64,000 nt of DNA from Bacteroidota bacterium (GTDB lineage: Bacteria; Bacteroidota; Ignavibacteria; Ignavibacteriales; Ignavibacteriaceae): the NCBI GenBank assembly GCA_021815405.1, contig JAKAGV010000016.1, positions 1-64,000 of the forward strand. Reading direction: 5' to 3'. The position numbers and the translations under genes were made by a program. Numbering within the stretch: the first letter of the stretch is position 1; each line of letters opens with the position of its first letter. Below the pieces are notes generated by a model. It was not told the DNA's origin. It made no database searches and saw nothing but the letters and a program-made list of their open reading frames with translations. Of this stretch, positions 18,014 through 27,771 are shown one piece after another.

Positions 18014-18721
18014 TTGACTTATTTAAAGATTTCGTTGATTGTAATTCACACAATAATTTGTTCGATTTTAGCTATTATCTTTTCTATAATTGATCGCAGC
18101 CAGTCTTTATATTTTAAGTTGTCAAAATTTTTCTCTGGCGGAATTTTATTCTTTGGCGGAGTTAAATTAAAAGTATCCGGTTTGGAAAATTTGGATAAAA
18201 ACGCTGCTTACATTTTTGTTTCAAACCACAGCAGTCAGTTTGATATTCCAACCTTGCAGTATGCAATACCGATGAAGACGAGCATTGTTTATAAAAAAGA
18301 ATTAAATAAAATTCCGTTATTCGGCTGGCAGATGATGCTTGGTCCATACATTGCAGTCGACAGAAAGAATATTGAAAGCGCAGCACAGAGCATTGAGATA
18401 GCAAAGAAATATATGTCGGAGAATAAATGGTCCATTATACTTTTTGCTGAGGGGACAAGAAGTAAAGACGGAGAAGTGCAGCCTTTCAAACGAGGTGCTT
18501 TTTATCTCGCCTCGCGCGTTGGATTTCCAATCGTTCCGGTTTCAATCAGCGGTGCGCAAAAAATTCTGCCGAAAGGTAAGTTCAAAATTAAAGGCGGCAC
18601 CATTCAGGTTCATTTCGAAAAGCCGATAATTACCGGAAATGTTTCTTCCCGTAAAGACGAGCTTGAACTTATGGAAAAAGTTAGAGAAATTGTTATTCAG
18701 AATATCGAGAGAGGCAACTAA
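18014..18721 (+). CDS. plsC: 1-acyl-sn-glycerol-3-phosphate acyltransferase
   Basis: 235 residues. An N-terminal hydrophobic segment (about 5-27) anchors a PlsC acyltransferase domain with the catalytic H(x4)D motif HSSQFD (H72, D77) and the substrate-binding EGTR motif (146-149). It makes phosphatidic acid from lysophosphatidic acid at the inner membrane. The start is TTG (18014), three bases after the protease stop, with GAGG at about 18000. gatC begins one base after its stop. Confidence 0.9.
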   Translation: MTYLKISLIVIHTIICSILAIIFSIIDRSQSLYFKLSKFFSGGILFFGGVKLKVSGLENLDKNAAYIFVSNHSSQFDIPTLQYAIPMKTSIVYKKELNKIPLFGWQMMLGPYIAVDRKNIESAAQSIEIAKKYMSENKWSIILFAEGTRSKDGEVQPFKRGAFYLASRVGFPIVPVSISGAQKILPKGKFKIKGGTIQVHFEKPIITGNVSSRKDELELMEKVREIVIQNIERGN

Positions 18722-18722
18722 C

Positions 18723-19016
18723 ATGGCAGTAACTAGAAAAGATGTTGAACATATTGCAGAGCTTGCACGCTTAAAATTTACAGATGAAGAGCTGAACAAC
18801 TTTACCGGTCAGTTAAATGAAATCCTTGCATATGTTGAAAAGTTGAATGAGCTTGACACTGAAAATGTCGAACCTCTTTCTCATCCGGTGGAAGGCAGCA
18901 ATGTTTTTAGAGAAGATTTGGTAAAGCCATCAATAACAACGGAAGAAGCCTTGAAGAACGCTCCCGAAAAAGATGAACAGTTTTTCCATGTTCCGAAAGT
19001 TATTGGAGGGGAATGA
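18723..19016 (+). CDS. gatC: Asp-tRNA(Asn)/Glu-tRNA(Gln) amidotransferase subunit C
   Basis: 97 residues starting at ATG 18723 (MAVTRKDVEHIAELARLKF), preceded by GAGAGG. A longer in-frame extension upstream overlaps plsC and is not needed. The sequence is a full-length GatC, including LSHPVEGSNVFREDLVKPS. GatC stabilises the GatA-GatB complex that converts misacylated Asp-tRNA(Asn) or Glu-tRNA(Gln); gatA and gatB are not in this window. Its TGA overlaps the kdsB start by four bases (ATGA). Confidence 0.92.
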   Translation: MAVTRKDVEHIAELARLKFTDEELNNFTGQLNEILAYVEKLNELDTENVEPLSHPVEGSNVFREDLVKPSITTEEALKNAPEKDEQFFHVPKVIGGE

Positions 19017-19831
19017 AAATTAAGTTGTCAGAAAGACCAAATAAAATTAATGATCAGATAATAATCGGTGTTATCCCGGCACGGTTTGCATCTACCCGAC
19101 TGATGGGGAAACCTCTTGCTGATATTTGCGGCAAACCGATGATTCAGCATACTTATGAAAGCGCCATGCAATCGAAACTGCTGAATGAGGTTATTGTTGC
19201 AGTCGATGATGAAAAGGTTGCGCAAGTTGTCCGCAGCTTTGGCGGTAAGGTTATAATGACTCCCAAAAACATTGCTACCGGTTCTGACAGAATTGCTTTT
19301 GTTACCAGAAGTATTCCATCAGCAAAGATCGTTGTTAATATCCAAGGTGATGAGCCGTTTATAAAAGGTGAAATGATTGATCAGGCTATCGAGCCGCTTC
19401 TGTTTGATAAAACTGTTAACGTATCAACGCTTGCCAAGAGAATTGAATCTGTTCAGGATCTGAAATCTCCTTCAATCCCGAAAGTGGTTTTTGATTACAA
19501 CAATTTTGCAATGTACTTTTCCCGTTCTCCGATTCCTTATGTGCGTGATGCTAAAACTAATTTTGAAAGAATTCAGAATGCGGAGATTTACAAGCACATA
19601 GGTCTTTACGTTTATCGAAGAGAATCTTTATTAAGGTTTACCGAACTTGAACCGACAGACCTTGAACAAACGGAAAAGCTTGAGCAGCTCCGTATGCTCG
19701 AGAACGGCTTCAAAATAAAAGTGGTTGTAACCGAATACGAAAATCTTGCTGTTGATACACAGGAAGATCTAGATCGGGCAAGGTTATATTATTCAAGAAT
19801 TCTGAAGATGAAGGACGACGGTGATTTATGA
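19013..19831 (+). CDS. kdsB: 3-deoxy-manno-octulosonate cytidylyltransferase
   Basis: 272 residues. IGVIPARFASTRLMGKPLAD (about 18-37) is the CTP-binding signature, followed by NIQGDEPFI and the Kdo-binding region YFSRSPIPYVRD. It activates Kdo to CMP-Kdo for lipopolysaccharide inner core synthesis, implying an LPS-type outer membrane. The ATG overlapping gatC gives about 17 residues ahead of the conserved start; no closer start codon is in frame. GGAGGGG sits almost directly before the ATG. Its stop overlaps the next gene by four bases. Confidence 0.92.
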   Translation: MKIKLSERPNKINDQIIIGVIPARFASTRLMGKPLADICGKPMIQHTYESAMQSKLLNEVIVAVDDEKVAQVVRSFGGKVIMTPKNIATGSDRIAFVTRSIPSAKIVVNIQGDEPFIKGEMIDQAIEPLLFDKTVNVSTLAKRIESVQDLKSPSIPKVVFDYNNFAMYFSRSPIPYVRDAKTNFERIQNAEIYKHIGLYVYRRESLLRFTELEPTDLEQTEKLEQLRMLENGFKIKVVVTEYENLAVDTQEDLDRARLYYSRILKMKDDGDL

Positions 19832-20787
19832 TAATCCCCAAAAAAATTCTTCTTGCAAACATTCCAACTCCGCTTCAGACAATAAAATTCGAAGGGAAAA
19901 ATTTTCTAATAAAACGAGATGATCTTACCGGTGTCGAGCTTTCAGGCAACAAAGTAAGAAAGCTGGAATATCTTATATATCAGGCTAAAAAAGAAAAATC
20001 AGATTATGTATTTACAGACGGAGGTGATCAATCCAACCATGCAAGAGCAACTGTAATAGCTGCTGCAAGCACCGGAATCAAATCGAAATTATTCCTTTGG
20101 GGAAAAGATAAGCCGGATGCCGACGGAAATCTTTTTCTGGATAAATTTTATGGTGCGGAAATTTCCTTTCTTAATAGGAAAGAATTTTCAAGAGTAAATG
20201 AAATTATGTTTGAAGAGCGGGCGAAGCTTATTAAAAAGGGAAAGAAAGTTTATGTTATTCCTGAAGGAGGTTCGACAACACTTGGAATCTGGGGTTATAT
20301 TTCTTTCATTGAAGAATTAAGAAAACAAATTGATTTGAGAAAGATTGACGGAATAACTATCGCCGCAGGTTCCGGCGGAACCGCTGCCGGTTTGTTAGTT
20401 GGTGCCGCCTTATTAAAATTGAATCTGAAAATTTTTGCTGTCAACGTTTTGTATTCTAAACAGGAAATTAAAAGAAAAATATTTAATCTTGCCGAAGGAT
20501 GTGTACTTGATTTCAAACTACCGTGCAGCATAAATAAAGATAATCTTATTATACTCGACGGATATTCTTCAGAAGGTTATAAAAAGATTACGGAAGATAA
20601 ATTAAGATTGATAAAACATTTTGCCGACTCAACCGGGCTGCTACTAGATCCGGCATACACAGGGAAAGCTTTTTCCGCTTATTACGAATACTTCATTACT
20701 AAGAATAAAGGTATGAAAAATATTTTTGTGCACACCGGCGGTATCTTCGGTGCGTTTGGAAGAAGGAAAGAATATTTAAGGGTTTAG
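19828..20787 (+). CDS. PLP-dependent D-cysteine desulfhydrase / ACC deaminase family enzyme
   Basis: 319-residue fold-type II PLP enzyme. RDDLTGVELSGNKVRKLEYL includes the PLP-binding lysine (K42 in GNK). GGDQSNHARATVIAA is the family motif, and the glycine-rich phosphate loop is AAGSGGTAAG. Members are D-cysteine desulfhydrases or 1-aminocyclopropane-1-carboxylate deaminases; sequence alone does not decide which, and D-cysteine desulfhydrase is the commoner activity in bacteria. It is translationally coupled to kdsB by an ATGA overlap. Confidence 0.85.
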   Translation: MIIPKKILLANIPTPLQTIKFEGKNFLIKRDDLTGVELSGNKVRKLEYLIYQAKKEKSDYVFTDGGDQSNHARATVIAAASTGIKSKLFLWGKDKPDADGNLFLDKFYGAEISFLNRKEFSRVNEIMFEERAKLIKKGKKVYVIPEGGSTTLGIWGYISFIEELRKQIDLRKIDGITIAAGSGGTAAGLLVGAALLKLNLKIFAVNVLYSKQEIKRKIFNLAEGCVLDFKLPCSINKDNLIILDGYSSEGYKKITEDKLRLIKHFADSTGLLLDPAYTGKAFSAYYEYFITKNKGMKNIFVHTGGIFGAFGRRKEYLRV

Positions 20788-20844
20788 GATAAGCTTAAGA
20801 AAAAGTCTTTGCCTTGTATCCCAATTAAAAGTATTTTTGAGAAC

Positions 20845-21267
20845 ATGAATTGTATATTCTGCGACATAGTAAATAAGAAAGCTAACGCCGAAATTCTTTT
20901 TGAGAACGAAAAGGTGATTGCATTCCTCGACATCAGACCGGTTAACTATGGACATACCTTAGTAATCCCTAAAACTCATTCAGAAAATTTTCTTTCCGTA
21001 AATGAAGAAGATTTATTTGAGCTAATCCGGATAACAAAAATGATTTCCAATGCAATTACGAAAAGCATAGATCCAGATGGATTCAACATCGTTACAAACA
21101 ACGGAACCGCCGCCGGGCAGTCCGTCTTTCATTTCCATTTTCATATTATACCGAGATTTAAGAACGATGCTTTTAGCTTTAGACCAAATCTTAAAAGTTA
21201 CAGCAATGGAACTATGCGGGAGTTTGCAGATAAAATTAGATCAGAAATTTTTCAAACGGATAAATAA
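20845..21267 (+). CDS. HIT family nucleotide-binding protein
   Basis: 140 residues from ATG 20845; an upstream TTG at 20809 would add a poorly conserved leader. The CIFCDIV start supplies a zinc-type CxxC, and HFHFHIIPR contains the histidine triad (H96, H98, H100). HIT hydrolases cleave dinucleoside polyphosphates or nucleoside phosphoramidates. The length and the CxxC fit the Hit/HinT-like bacterial branch. Its TAA overlaps the next ATG by one base. Confidence 0.9.
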   Translation: MNCIFCDIVNKKANAEILFENEKVIAFLDIRPVNYGHTLVIPKTHSENFLSVNEEDLFELIRITKMISNAITKSIDPDGFNIVTNNGTAAGQSVFHFHFHIIPRFKNDAFSFRPNLKSYSNGTMREFADKIRSEIFQTDK

Positions 21268-21674
21268 TGGAAAAGAAAATAAGAGTTTTAATTGCAAAAG
21301 CTGGTCTTGACGGACATGACAGAGGTGCTAAAGTTATTGCCGCCGCTCTTCGCGATGCCGGCATGGAAGTAATTTATACCGGCTTAAGACAAACTCCTGA
21401 AATGATTGTAGAAGCTGCTTTGCAAGAAGACGTTGATGTTATTGGAATAAGTATTTTGTCCGGTGCACACATGACTATCCTTCCGAAAATTTTAAACTTG
21501 ATGAAAGAAAAGGATTTGGATGACGTCCTTCTTACAGGGGGTGGGATAATTCCCGAAGAAGATATTGCGGAATTAAAAAAACTCGGTGTGGGTGAACTCT
21601 TCACTCCCGGTGCTCCAACCACTGCTATTGCTGATTATATAAAACGATGGCGGCAGGAAAATCCGAGGGATTAA
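21267..21674 (+). CDS. Stand-alone B12-binding subunit of methylmalonyl-CoA mutase type
   Basis: 135 residues consisting only of the cobalamin-binding domain. The DxHxxG motif is LDGHDRG (D15, H17, G20), where the histidine ligates cobalt; SILSGAH and LLTGGGI are the other B12-contact segments. It matches the C-terminal domain of methylmalonyl-CoA mutase, or the separate small subunit of two-part acyl-CoA mutases, but no catalytic large subunit is encoded in this window. It is the last gene of the 16.9-21.7 kb run. Confidence 0.88.
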   Translation: MEKKIRVLIAKAGLDGHDRGAKVIAAALRDAGMEVIYTGLRQTPEMIVEAALQEDVDVIGISILSGAHMTILPKILNLMKEKDLDDVLLTGGGIIPEEDIAELKKLGVGELFTPGAPTTAIADYIKRWRQENPRD

Positions 21675-21693
21675 TCAAAATTATTTTGTCAGA

Positions 21694-22290
21694 CTAAATA
21701 TAAGCTCTTTCCATATCCATTTTCCCATCGTAAGGTTTACAGCGAGATAAATTGAGCTCTTTATCATCTGTTAAATATTTAATGCCTTCCTTAATGTTAA
21801 ATATGACTGGCATACGGTGGTGAATTGGCTTGATAAAATTATTCGGTGTGGTGGTTATTAGCGAAGTAAAAATGTTATTATTCTTGTCTGTATAATTTAG
21901 CGCCGGGACAAAAAATATTTCTTCATCGGGTAGATAAATCCGATACGGAATTTTTTTTGTTCCTTCTTTCTTCCATTCGTAAAAAGCAGACATAGGAACA
22001 AGTGCACGGTTCTTATCAAAAAGATTCTGCCAAAATCTTTTTTCAAGAATGGTTTCGATACGAGAGTTAAAAATCAAAGGTGAATCCGAATTTAATTTTA
22101 TTCCCCAATTTGTCAAAGATAGTTTATAGATATCATTAGAATAAGAAATTAAAAATATCTTTTCCGTAGGTGCTATGTTCACCGATTTATTTTTCTCATC
22201 TTCAAATTCTAATTGAAGCTCGACATTACACTCTTTTAATTTCTTTATAAGAGTTTGAACCGAGGGTTTTGTTTCAAATCTGCCGCACAT
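21694..22290 (-). CDS. yedK: SOS response-associated protein, YedK/HMCES family
   Basis: 198 residues on the minus strand. The mature protein would begin with the catalytic C2 (MCGRF); N75 (FNSRIET), E105 (SAFYEW) and H158 (HHRMPV) complete the conserved active site. YedK/HMCES crosslinks covalently to abasic sites in single-stranded DNA and protects them. AGGA lies about 7 nt before the ATG. It is the only minus-strand gene here and converges with the mutase-subunit gene, with 19 bases between their stops. Confidence 0.92.
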   Translation of the reverse strand: MCGRFETKPSVQTLIKKLKECNVELQLEFEDEKNKSVNIAPTEKIFLISYSNDIYKLSLTNWGIKLNSDSPLIFNSRIETILEKRFWQNLFDKNRALVPMSAFYEWKKEGTKKIPYRIYLPDEEIFFVPALNYTDKNNNIFTSLITTTPNNFIKPIHHRMPVIFNIKEGIKYLTDDKELNLSRCKPYDGKMDMERAYI

Positions 22291-22480
22291 AAGTATTTTC
22301 CTATAATTTTAACATACCGAAATCTAATCTTAAAAATAAACAACATTTCGAAATTTATCCTACTTTGGGACACGACAGAAAAAGCTGAAGATATTTTATC
22401 TCGAATATCGTTGGTATTGCCAATCTTGAAATGGCATATTAGTTGGACATTCAAAATGTGGAGTGTAATTGAAAATTATA

Positions 22481-23608
22481 ATGAAAAACATTCTCCTTTT
22501 ATTTTGCATTTTATTTTTATTACTCGGCGCAGCAGATGCTCAAATTTCTATGAGCATTCATGACATGACAGTACAAAATCAGGATAGCTTATCCGTGCCG
22601 ATTTATGTTACGAATTTTAATGGAATTGGTGCAATTAGTTGAGCAATTAGTTTTAATCCGAGCATGATGACTTTTACCGGAATTTCAAATTATCCTTCAT
22701 CGGGTTCTTTCACAGCAAATGCTGTTAATAGCCAAATTAGAATCAGTTGGTATGATGTTTCTCCTTTGAATATTAGTAACGGAATATTATTAAACCTTAA
22801 TTTTAAATCAGTACCAGGAAGCAGCAATTTAAACTTTATTACTTCGAGCTGTGAAATTGCAGACACTGCTGCAAAAGTATTACCGGTAAATTTTCAAAAC
22901 GGCAGCATAAATGTAACGACATTAGTGATACCAGCAGAATTATCCGGAATTGTTTGGTACGATGCAAATGGAAATGGAATTAAAGACCCCGGCGAAACAG
23001 GTATGCGCTGGGGAGTTTGGATTGATCTTTTTACAGGGAACGGTATCTGGGAAAAAGGCACACTTACTGATTCAGCAGGATATTTTAAATTCGACAGTCT
23101 TTCTCCAGGAAATTATTACGTGGTTCCTTATTTAATCGGAGGATACAGCGGATATAAATTTACTACTGCTTTTGTTGGAACAGATTCAACGATAAATTCT
23201 CATGTCCAACAAGTTACAGATTCAACCGGTAAGTCAAATATAGTTACACTTGTATCCGGTGAAGATTATTCTTACATGAATATAGGAACAGTTCAACGGG
23301 TTACCGCAATAGAACTGGGATTAGGTACTAATGGCTCTCTTCCCAAAAATTTTGTCCTTTCACAAAATTATCCTAATCCATTTAATCCTTCTACGGTAAT
23401 TCAATTTGAATTACCGGCGCAGGAAAAAGTAACATTAACAATTTATAATATCCTTGGTGAAAGAGTTGCGACTTTACTGGATGCTGAATTGTCCGCCGGC
23501 TATCATTCAGTAACATTTGATGCAAGTAAGCTGGCAAGCGGGATTTACATTTATCAATTAACAGGATTTCACGTGAATATAACGAAGAAAATGATGTTAA
23601 CTAAGTAA
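22481..23608 (+). pseudogene. Secreted cohesin/SdrD-like T9SS protein interrupted by in-frame TGA
   Basis: The reading frame from ATG 22481 encodes a signal peptide (MKNILLLFCILFLLLGAADA) and the start of a cohesin-like domain, meets TGA at 22640-22642, then continues in the same frame to 23608. Joined, it is 376 codons. The break falls inside a conserved-looking strand (GIGAIS, stop, AISFNPSMMTFTG), so the original was one protein. After the cohesin domain come an SdrD-B-like domain (LSGIVWYDANGNGIKDPGET) and a T9SS type-A sorting domain (NYPNPFNPSTVIQFELP to the C-terminal lysine). Either a recent nonsense mutation, a sequence error or readthrough explains the TGA; as written no signal-bearing full-length product is made. 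Confidence 0.8.
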
Positions 23609-23719
23609 GCTTTCTATCCGGCTTCTCAAGGAGGGAGGGAAATCCGGAGAACAGAAATGCTCTCAATATTAGAACAAAAAGACTATATTTAATTAACTCG
23701 TATCAGTCTTCGTTATACA

Positions 23720-23751
23720 AAACCCCCATGAAGTGCCGCTCATGGGGGTTT
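23720..23751. terminator. Terminator-type hairpin after the cohesin-like gene
   Basis: AAACCCCCATGA (23720-23731) and TCATGGGGGTTT (23740-23751) form a perfect 12-bp GC-rich stem with an 8-nt loop. The A-run and T-run at the two ends allow termination from either side. Confidence 0.8.
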
Positions 23752-23763
23752 CACATTTTAAAA

Positions 23764-23794
23764 TTGAAATTCGTTCGAGCTTTAGGTAATTTTG
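23764..23794 (+). promoter_or_regulatory. Bacteroidota-type promoter of gap
   Basis: TTG (23764-23766), 20 nt, TAATTTTG (23787-23794) fits the -33/-7 consensus (TTG, 19-21 nt, TAnnTTTG). Transcription would begin about 30 bases ahead of the gap start codon. Confidence 0.6.
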
Positions 23795-23819
23795 TAATGC
23801 ATTTATAATATTCAATTAA

Positions 23820-24890
<1,071 letters not shown>

Positions 24891-24906
24891 GCTTTATATT
24901 TTAATT

Positions 24907-24940
24907 CAAAGACGAAGCAGCCGCTTCGTCTTTGTTTTTT
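24907..24940 (+). terminator. Rho-independent terminator of gap
   Basis: CAAAGACGAAG (24907-24917) pairs with CTTCGTCTTTG (24924-24934), followed directly by six T (24935-24940). Confidence 0.92.
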
Positions 24941-25049
24941 ATATCAATACATAACTTTCATAGCATAGATTTCAGTTTGCCAACAGCAGGCATATCTGTG
25001 CAAAAATAAATTAGACTGATAAAACCTATTAAGAAAAGGATGGATGGAT

Positions 25050-26246
25050 ATGAGTAAACTTTCAATCGATAAATTAAATTTAAAAGACAAACGGGTCTTA
25101 GTTCGTGTAGATTTTAATGTACCCCTAGACGACAACTTGAGCATAACTGATGATATTAGAATAGTCTCTTCGCTGCCGACGATAAAAAAAATTATTTCGG
25201 ACGGCGGTAAAGCTATCTTGATGAGCCATCTTGGAAGACCAAAAGGAAAAGTCAATCCTAAATACAGCTTAAAACCTGCGGCTAAAAGACTTGGCGAATT
25301 ACTTGGTAAAGAAGTAAAACTTGCACCGGATTGTATCGGCGATGAAGTTAAGAAAATGGTTGATGCAATGAAGAGCGGTGATGTTCTGCTTCTTGAGAAT
25401 TTAAGATTCCATGAAGAAGAAGAAAAAAATGATGCTGCATTTTCAAAGAAGCTTGCAGAACTTGGAGATGTTTATGTTAATGATGCTTTCGGAAGCGCAC
25501 ACCGCGCTCATGCTTCTACCGAAGGTGTTACAAAATATATTAAGCAATGTGCAGCCGGCTATCTGATGCAGAAAGAGCTTGAATATTTGGGAAGCGCAAT
25601 TACTAATCCTGTAAGACCATATTGCGCAATTTTAGGCGGTGCAAAAATCTCAGGTAAAATTGATGTCATCATGAATTTGTTCGATAAAGTTGATACGATG
25701 ATTATTGGCGGCGGAATGGCATATACATTTTTCAAAGCACAGGGAAAGGAAATCGGCAAATCTTTATTAGAAGCTGAGAAGATTGATTTAGCAAAACAAG
25801 TGCTGGAAAAAGCTGCAAAGTCTAAAGTTAAATTTTTATTGCCGGTCGATGAAGTTGTTACTGATGAATTTAGTAATGATTCGCCTTCAACTGTTGTAAG
25901 TGTTGATAAAATTCCAGCAGATAAAATGGGACTGGATATTGGACCTGAAACAGTAAAATTATTTTGTGATGAAATTGCCAAAGCCAAAACAATAGTATGG
26001 AACGGACCGATGGGAGTTTTCGAATTTGACAATTTTGCAAAAGGTACCTTCGCAATTGCAAACAAGCTAGTGGAAGTTACGTCTAAAGGTGCAGTAACAA
26101 TTATCGGCGGAGGCGATTCTGCAGCGGCTATTAGCAAAGCAGGATTGGAAGATAAAGTCTCGCATGTCTCAACCGGCGGTGGAGCTTCGTTGGAATTTCT
26201 TGAAGGAAAAATCCTTCCGGGTGTTGCTGCCCTTAGTGAAGCATAG
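25050..26246 (+). CDS. pgk: Phosphoglycerate kinase
   Basis: 398 residues. [13 protein letters not shown] is the N-terminal substrate motif, SHLGRPKG binds 3-phosphoglycerate, [12 protein letters not shown] and GGGDSAAA form nucleotide and phosphate loops. It transfers phosphate from 1,3-bisphosphoglycerate to ADP, the step after Gap. ATG 25050 (MSKLSIDK) is chosen over ATG 25044 because AAAAGGA ends nine bases before it. It follows gap in pathway order but is separated by a strong terminator. Confidence 0.94.
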   Translation: MSKLSIDKLNLKDKRVLVRVDFNVPLDDNLSITDDIRIVSSLPTIKKIISDGGKAILMSHLGRPKGKVNPKYSLKPAAKRLGELLGKEVKLAPDCIGDEVKKMVDAMKSGDVLLLENLRFHEEEEKNDAAFSKKLAELGDVYVNDAFGSAHRAHASTEGVTKYIKQCAAGYLMQKELEYLGSAITNPVRPYCAILGGAKISGKIDVIMNLFDKVDTMIIGGGMAYTFFKAQGKEIGKSLLEAEKIDLAKQVLEKAAKSKVKFLLPVDEVVTDEFSNDSPSTVVSVDKIPADKMGLDIGPETVKLFCDEIAKAKTIVWNGPMGVFEFDNFAKGTFAIANKLVEVTSKGAVTIIGGGDSAAAISKAGLEDKVSHVSTGGGASLEFLEGKILPGVAALSEA

Positions 26247-26303
26247 CATTTTGAATGCATGCAGATTTGTTTAAGTTCATGTTATAAATGAAAATATTTT
26301 TTG

Positions 26304-26341
26304 TTCCGGTTCCAGTTTTTGTGAACCGGAATTAAATTTTT
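26304..26341 (+). terminator. Rho-independent terminator of pgk
   Basis: TTCCGGTTC (26304-26312) pairs with GAACCGGAA (26323-26331), followed by TTAAATTTTT. Confidence 0.8.
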
Positions 26342-26356
26342 ATAAGGAAATTAATA

Positions 26357-27262
26357 TTGAGTGATTATTATAAACCTTCAGGTTTTGGCGGATTCAGGTT
26401 TTTTCCACCGGTAATTAAAAACCTGATGATTATTAATGGTATCGTATTTTTATTTGAAATGCTGGGACAACAAATCAGCATTGGTTACGGTGCTACTTTC
26501 TATGATTTAATAGTTAAGTATTTTGCATTAGTACCTCTTGGTTACGGTTTCTATCCATGGCAGCTTATTACTTACCAATTTATGCATGCCGGCTTCATGC
26601 ATATTTTCTTGAATATGTTTGCATTATGGATGTTCGGAATGGAAGTAGAGAATCTTTGGGGCTCAAAAAAGTTTCTAATATTTTATCTTACGTGCGGAAT
26701 TGTAGCCGGGATTTTCCAATTAGTTTTCCCTCCGTTATTTAATGAACCGTTAGGTTATACTATTGGTGCATCGGGTGCTATTTTCGGCGTACTTATTGCG
26801 TTCGGTATGCTTTTCCCAAACAGATATATTTTCATCTGGTTCTTAATTCCATTAAAGGCAAAATATTTTGTTGCTCTGTATGTCTTAATTGAATTCTTTT
26901 CATTACCACAAGGCGGAGACATTGCTCATTTAGCTCATCTCGGCGGAGCACTAGCAGGTTTCATTTATATAATGATTGATAGGAAAAGAGGAACTGCATA
27001 TGGAAGTTATTATACCTCTACTTCCACCAGAAGCGGCGGTTCTTTCTTCGATAGCTTTAAAAATGCTGCCAGTGTCTTTAAGAAAAAGAATAATGATGTT
27101 GAAGAAGCGAACTTTTATGAGGTTAATAATTATCATAAAGATGATGAGTATACTCAAGAAGAAATTGATAAGATTCTCGATAAGATAAGTAAGTCAGGCT
27201 ACCAGAATCTTTCGGATAAAGAAAAGAAAATACTTTTCGAAGCAAGTAAGAAAATGAAATAA
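26357..27262 (+). CDS. Rhomboid family intramembrane serine protease
   Basis: 301 residues with about six transmembrane helices. The catalytic dyad is S139 in GASGAIFG and H194 in HLAHLGG, as in active rhomboids; HAGFMHIFLNMFALW is the conserved helix-2 region. A soluble C-terminal tail of about 90 residues ends in EEIDKILDKISKSGYQNLSD, a small helical domain common on Bacteroidota rhomboids (DUF6576-like). It cleaves transmembrane substrates inside the inner membrane. The start is TTG 26357, with AAGGA eight bases before; no suitable ATG is in frame. Confidence 0.9.
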   Translation: MSDYYKPSGFGGFRFFPPVIKNLMIINGIVFLFEMLGQQISIGYGATFYDLIVKYFALVPLGYGFYPWQLITYQFMHAGFMHIFLNMFALWMFGMEVENLWGSKKFLIFYLTCGIVAGIFQLVFPPLFNEPLGYTIGASGAIFGVLIAFGMLFPNRYIFIWFLIPLKAKYFVALYVLIEFFSLPQGGDIAHLAHLGGALAGFIYIMIDRKRGTAYGSYYTSTSTRSGGSFFDSFKNAASVFKKKNNDVEEANFYEVNNYHKDDEYTQEEIDKILDKISKSGYQNLSDKEKKILFEASKKMK

Positions 27263-27323
27263 ACTAATCGCTCAAAGTGTGGATGAGCCTGCATAATATT
27301 TTATATCCTATTTCCTCTGGAAT

Positions 27324-27395
27324 AATGAAGTATTGGAATATTGGAATCAAAAAAATCACTCCATTACTCCATTACATCGTTACTCCATTTATATG
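27324..27395. repeat. Imperfect palindromic repeat (ATGGA-type family)
   Basis: Left arm contains TATTGGAATATTGGAAT; right arm, read in reverse complement, gives GTAATGGAGTAATGGAGT. The same TTGGAATA / ATGGA units recur at about 32678-32735, 38838-38880 and 63691-63753. Confidence 0.5.
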
Positions 27396-27738
27396 TTTTC
27401 CCAAAAAATCTACAAATAAATTATTCTTTCTCCTAACTGCTATCGTTATCTTGCCGGGCTGCTCTAAAAGTAGAGTGATTAGTGAAGACAAGTTTATGAA
27501 AGTTTATGTTGATTTGGTTGTTGCACAAGATACCTCAAACGCTCCAATTGCTAAATTCGATTCCGTAAAAGCCATAGTTTTTAAGCGTAACGATATAACC
27601 AAAGAAGAATACGATGCTACGATTGACTATTATAATAAAGATCCACAGAAGTGGCAGGATTTTTTTAGAAAGACAACCATGTATGTCAATAAATTAAGAA
27701 CCCAAAACCTTCCGAAGACAATTCAAAAGAGAAAGTAA
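27325..27738 (+). CDS. Small lipoprotein, DUF4296-like
   Basis: Up to 137 residues. The core begins at KLFFLLTAIVILPGC, a clear lipoprotein signal with lipobox LPGC, and the mature part (SEDKFMKVYVDLVVAQDTSN) resembles DUF4296 lipoproteins of Bacteroidota; function unknown. The start is uncertain. Possible ATGs at 27283 and 27325 lie about 30-45 residues ahead of the hydrophobic core, and the stretch 27325-27395 belongs to an imperfect palindromic repeat seen elsewhere between genes in this window. The repeat has probably inserted into, or now encodes, the N-terminus. Confidence 0.6.
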   Translation: MKYWNIGIKKITPLLHYIVTPFICFPKKSTNKLFFLLTAIVILPGCSKSRVISEDKFMKVYVDLVVAQDTSNAPIAKFDSVKAIVFKRNDITKEEYDATIDYYNKDPQKWQDFFRKTTMYVNKLRTQNLPKTIQKRK

Positions 27739-27771
27739 TATTCATTAAATCCCAAAGTCAAGTTAGAAGAA

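Noticed and set aside
22255-22563. Plus-strand open frame across the yedK start
   Set aside because: It overlaps yedK upstream sequence and the real secreted-protein start at 22481 in another frame; no protein features.
24976-25000. TTTG and TATCTGTG as a pgk promoter
   Set aside because: The spacer is only 13 nt and the -7 box has a mismatch.
25559-26260. 233-codon minus-strand open frame inside pgk
   Set aside because: It lies wholly opposite a clear, conserved pgk and has no ribosome binding site or recognisable domain.
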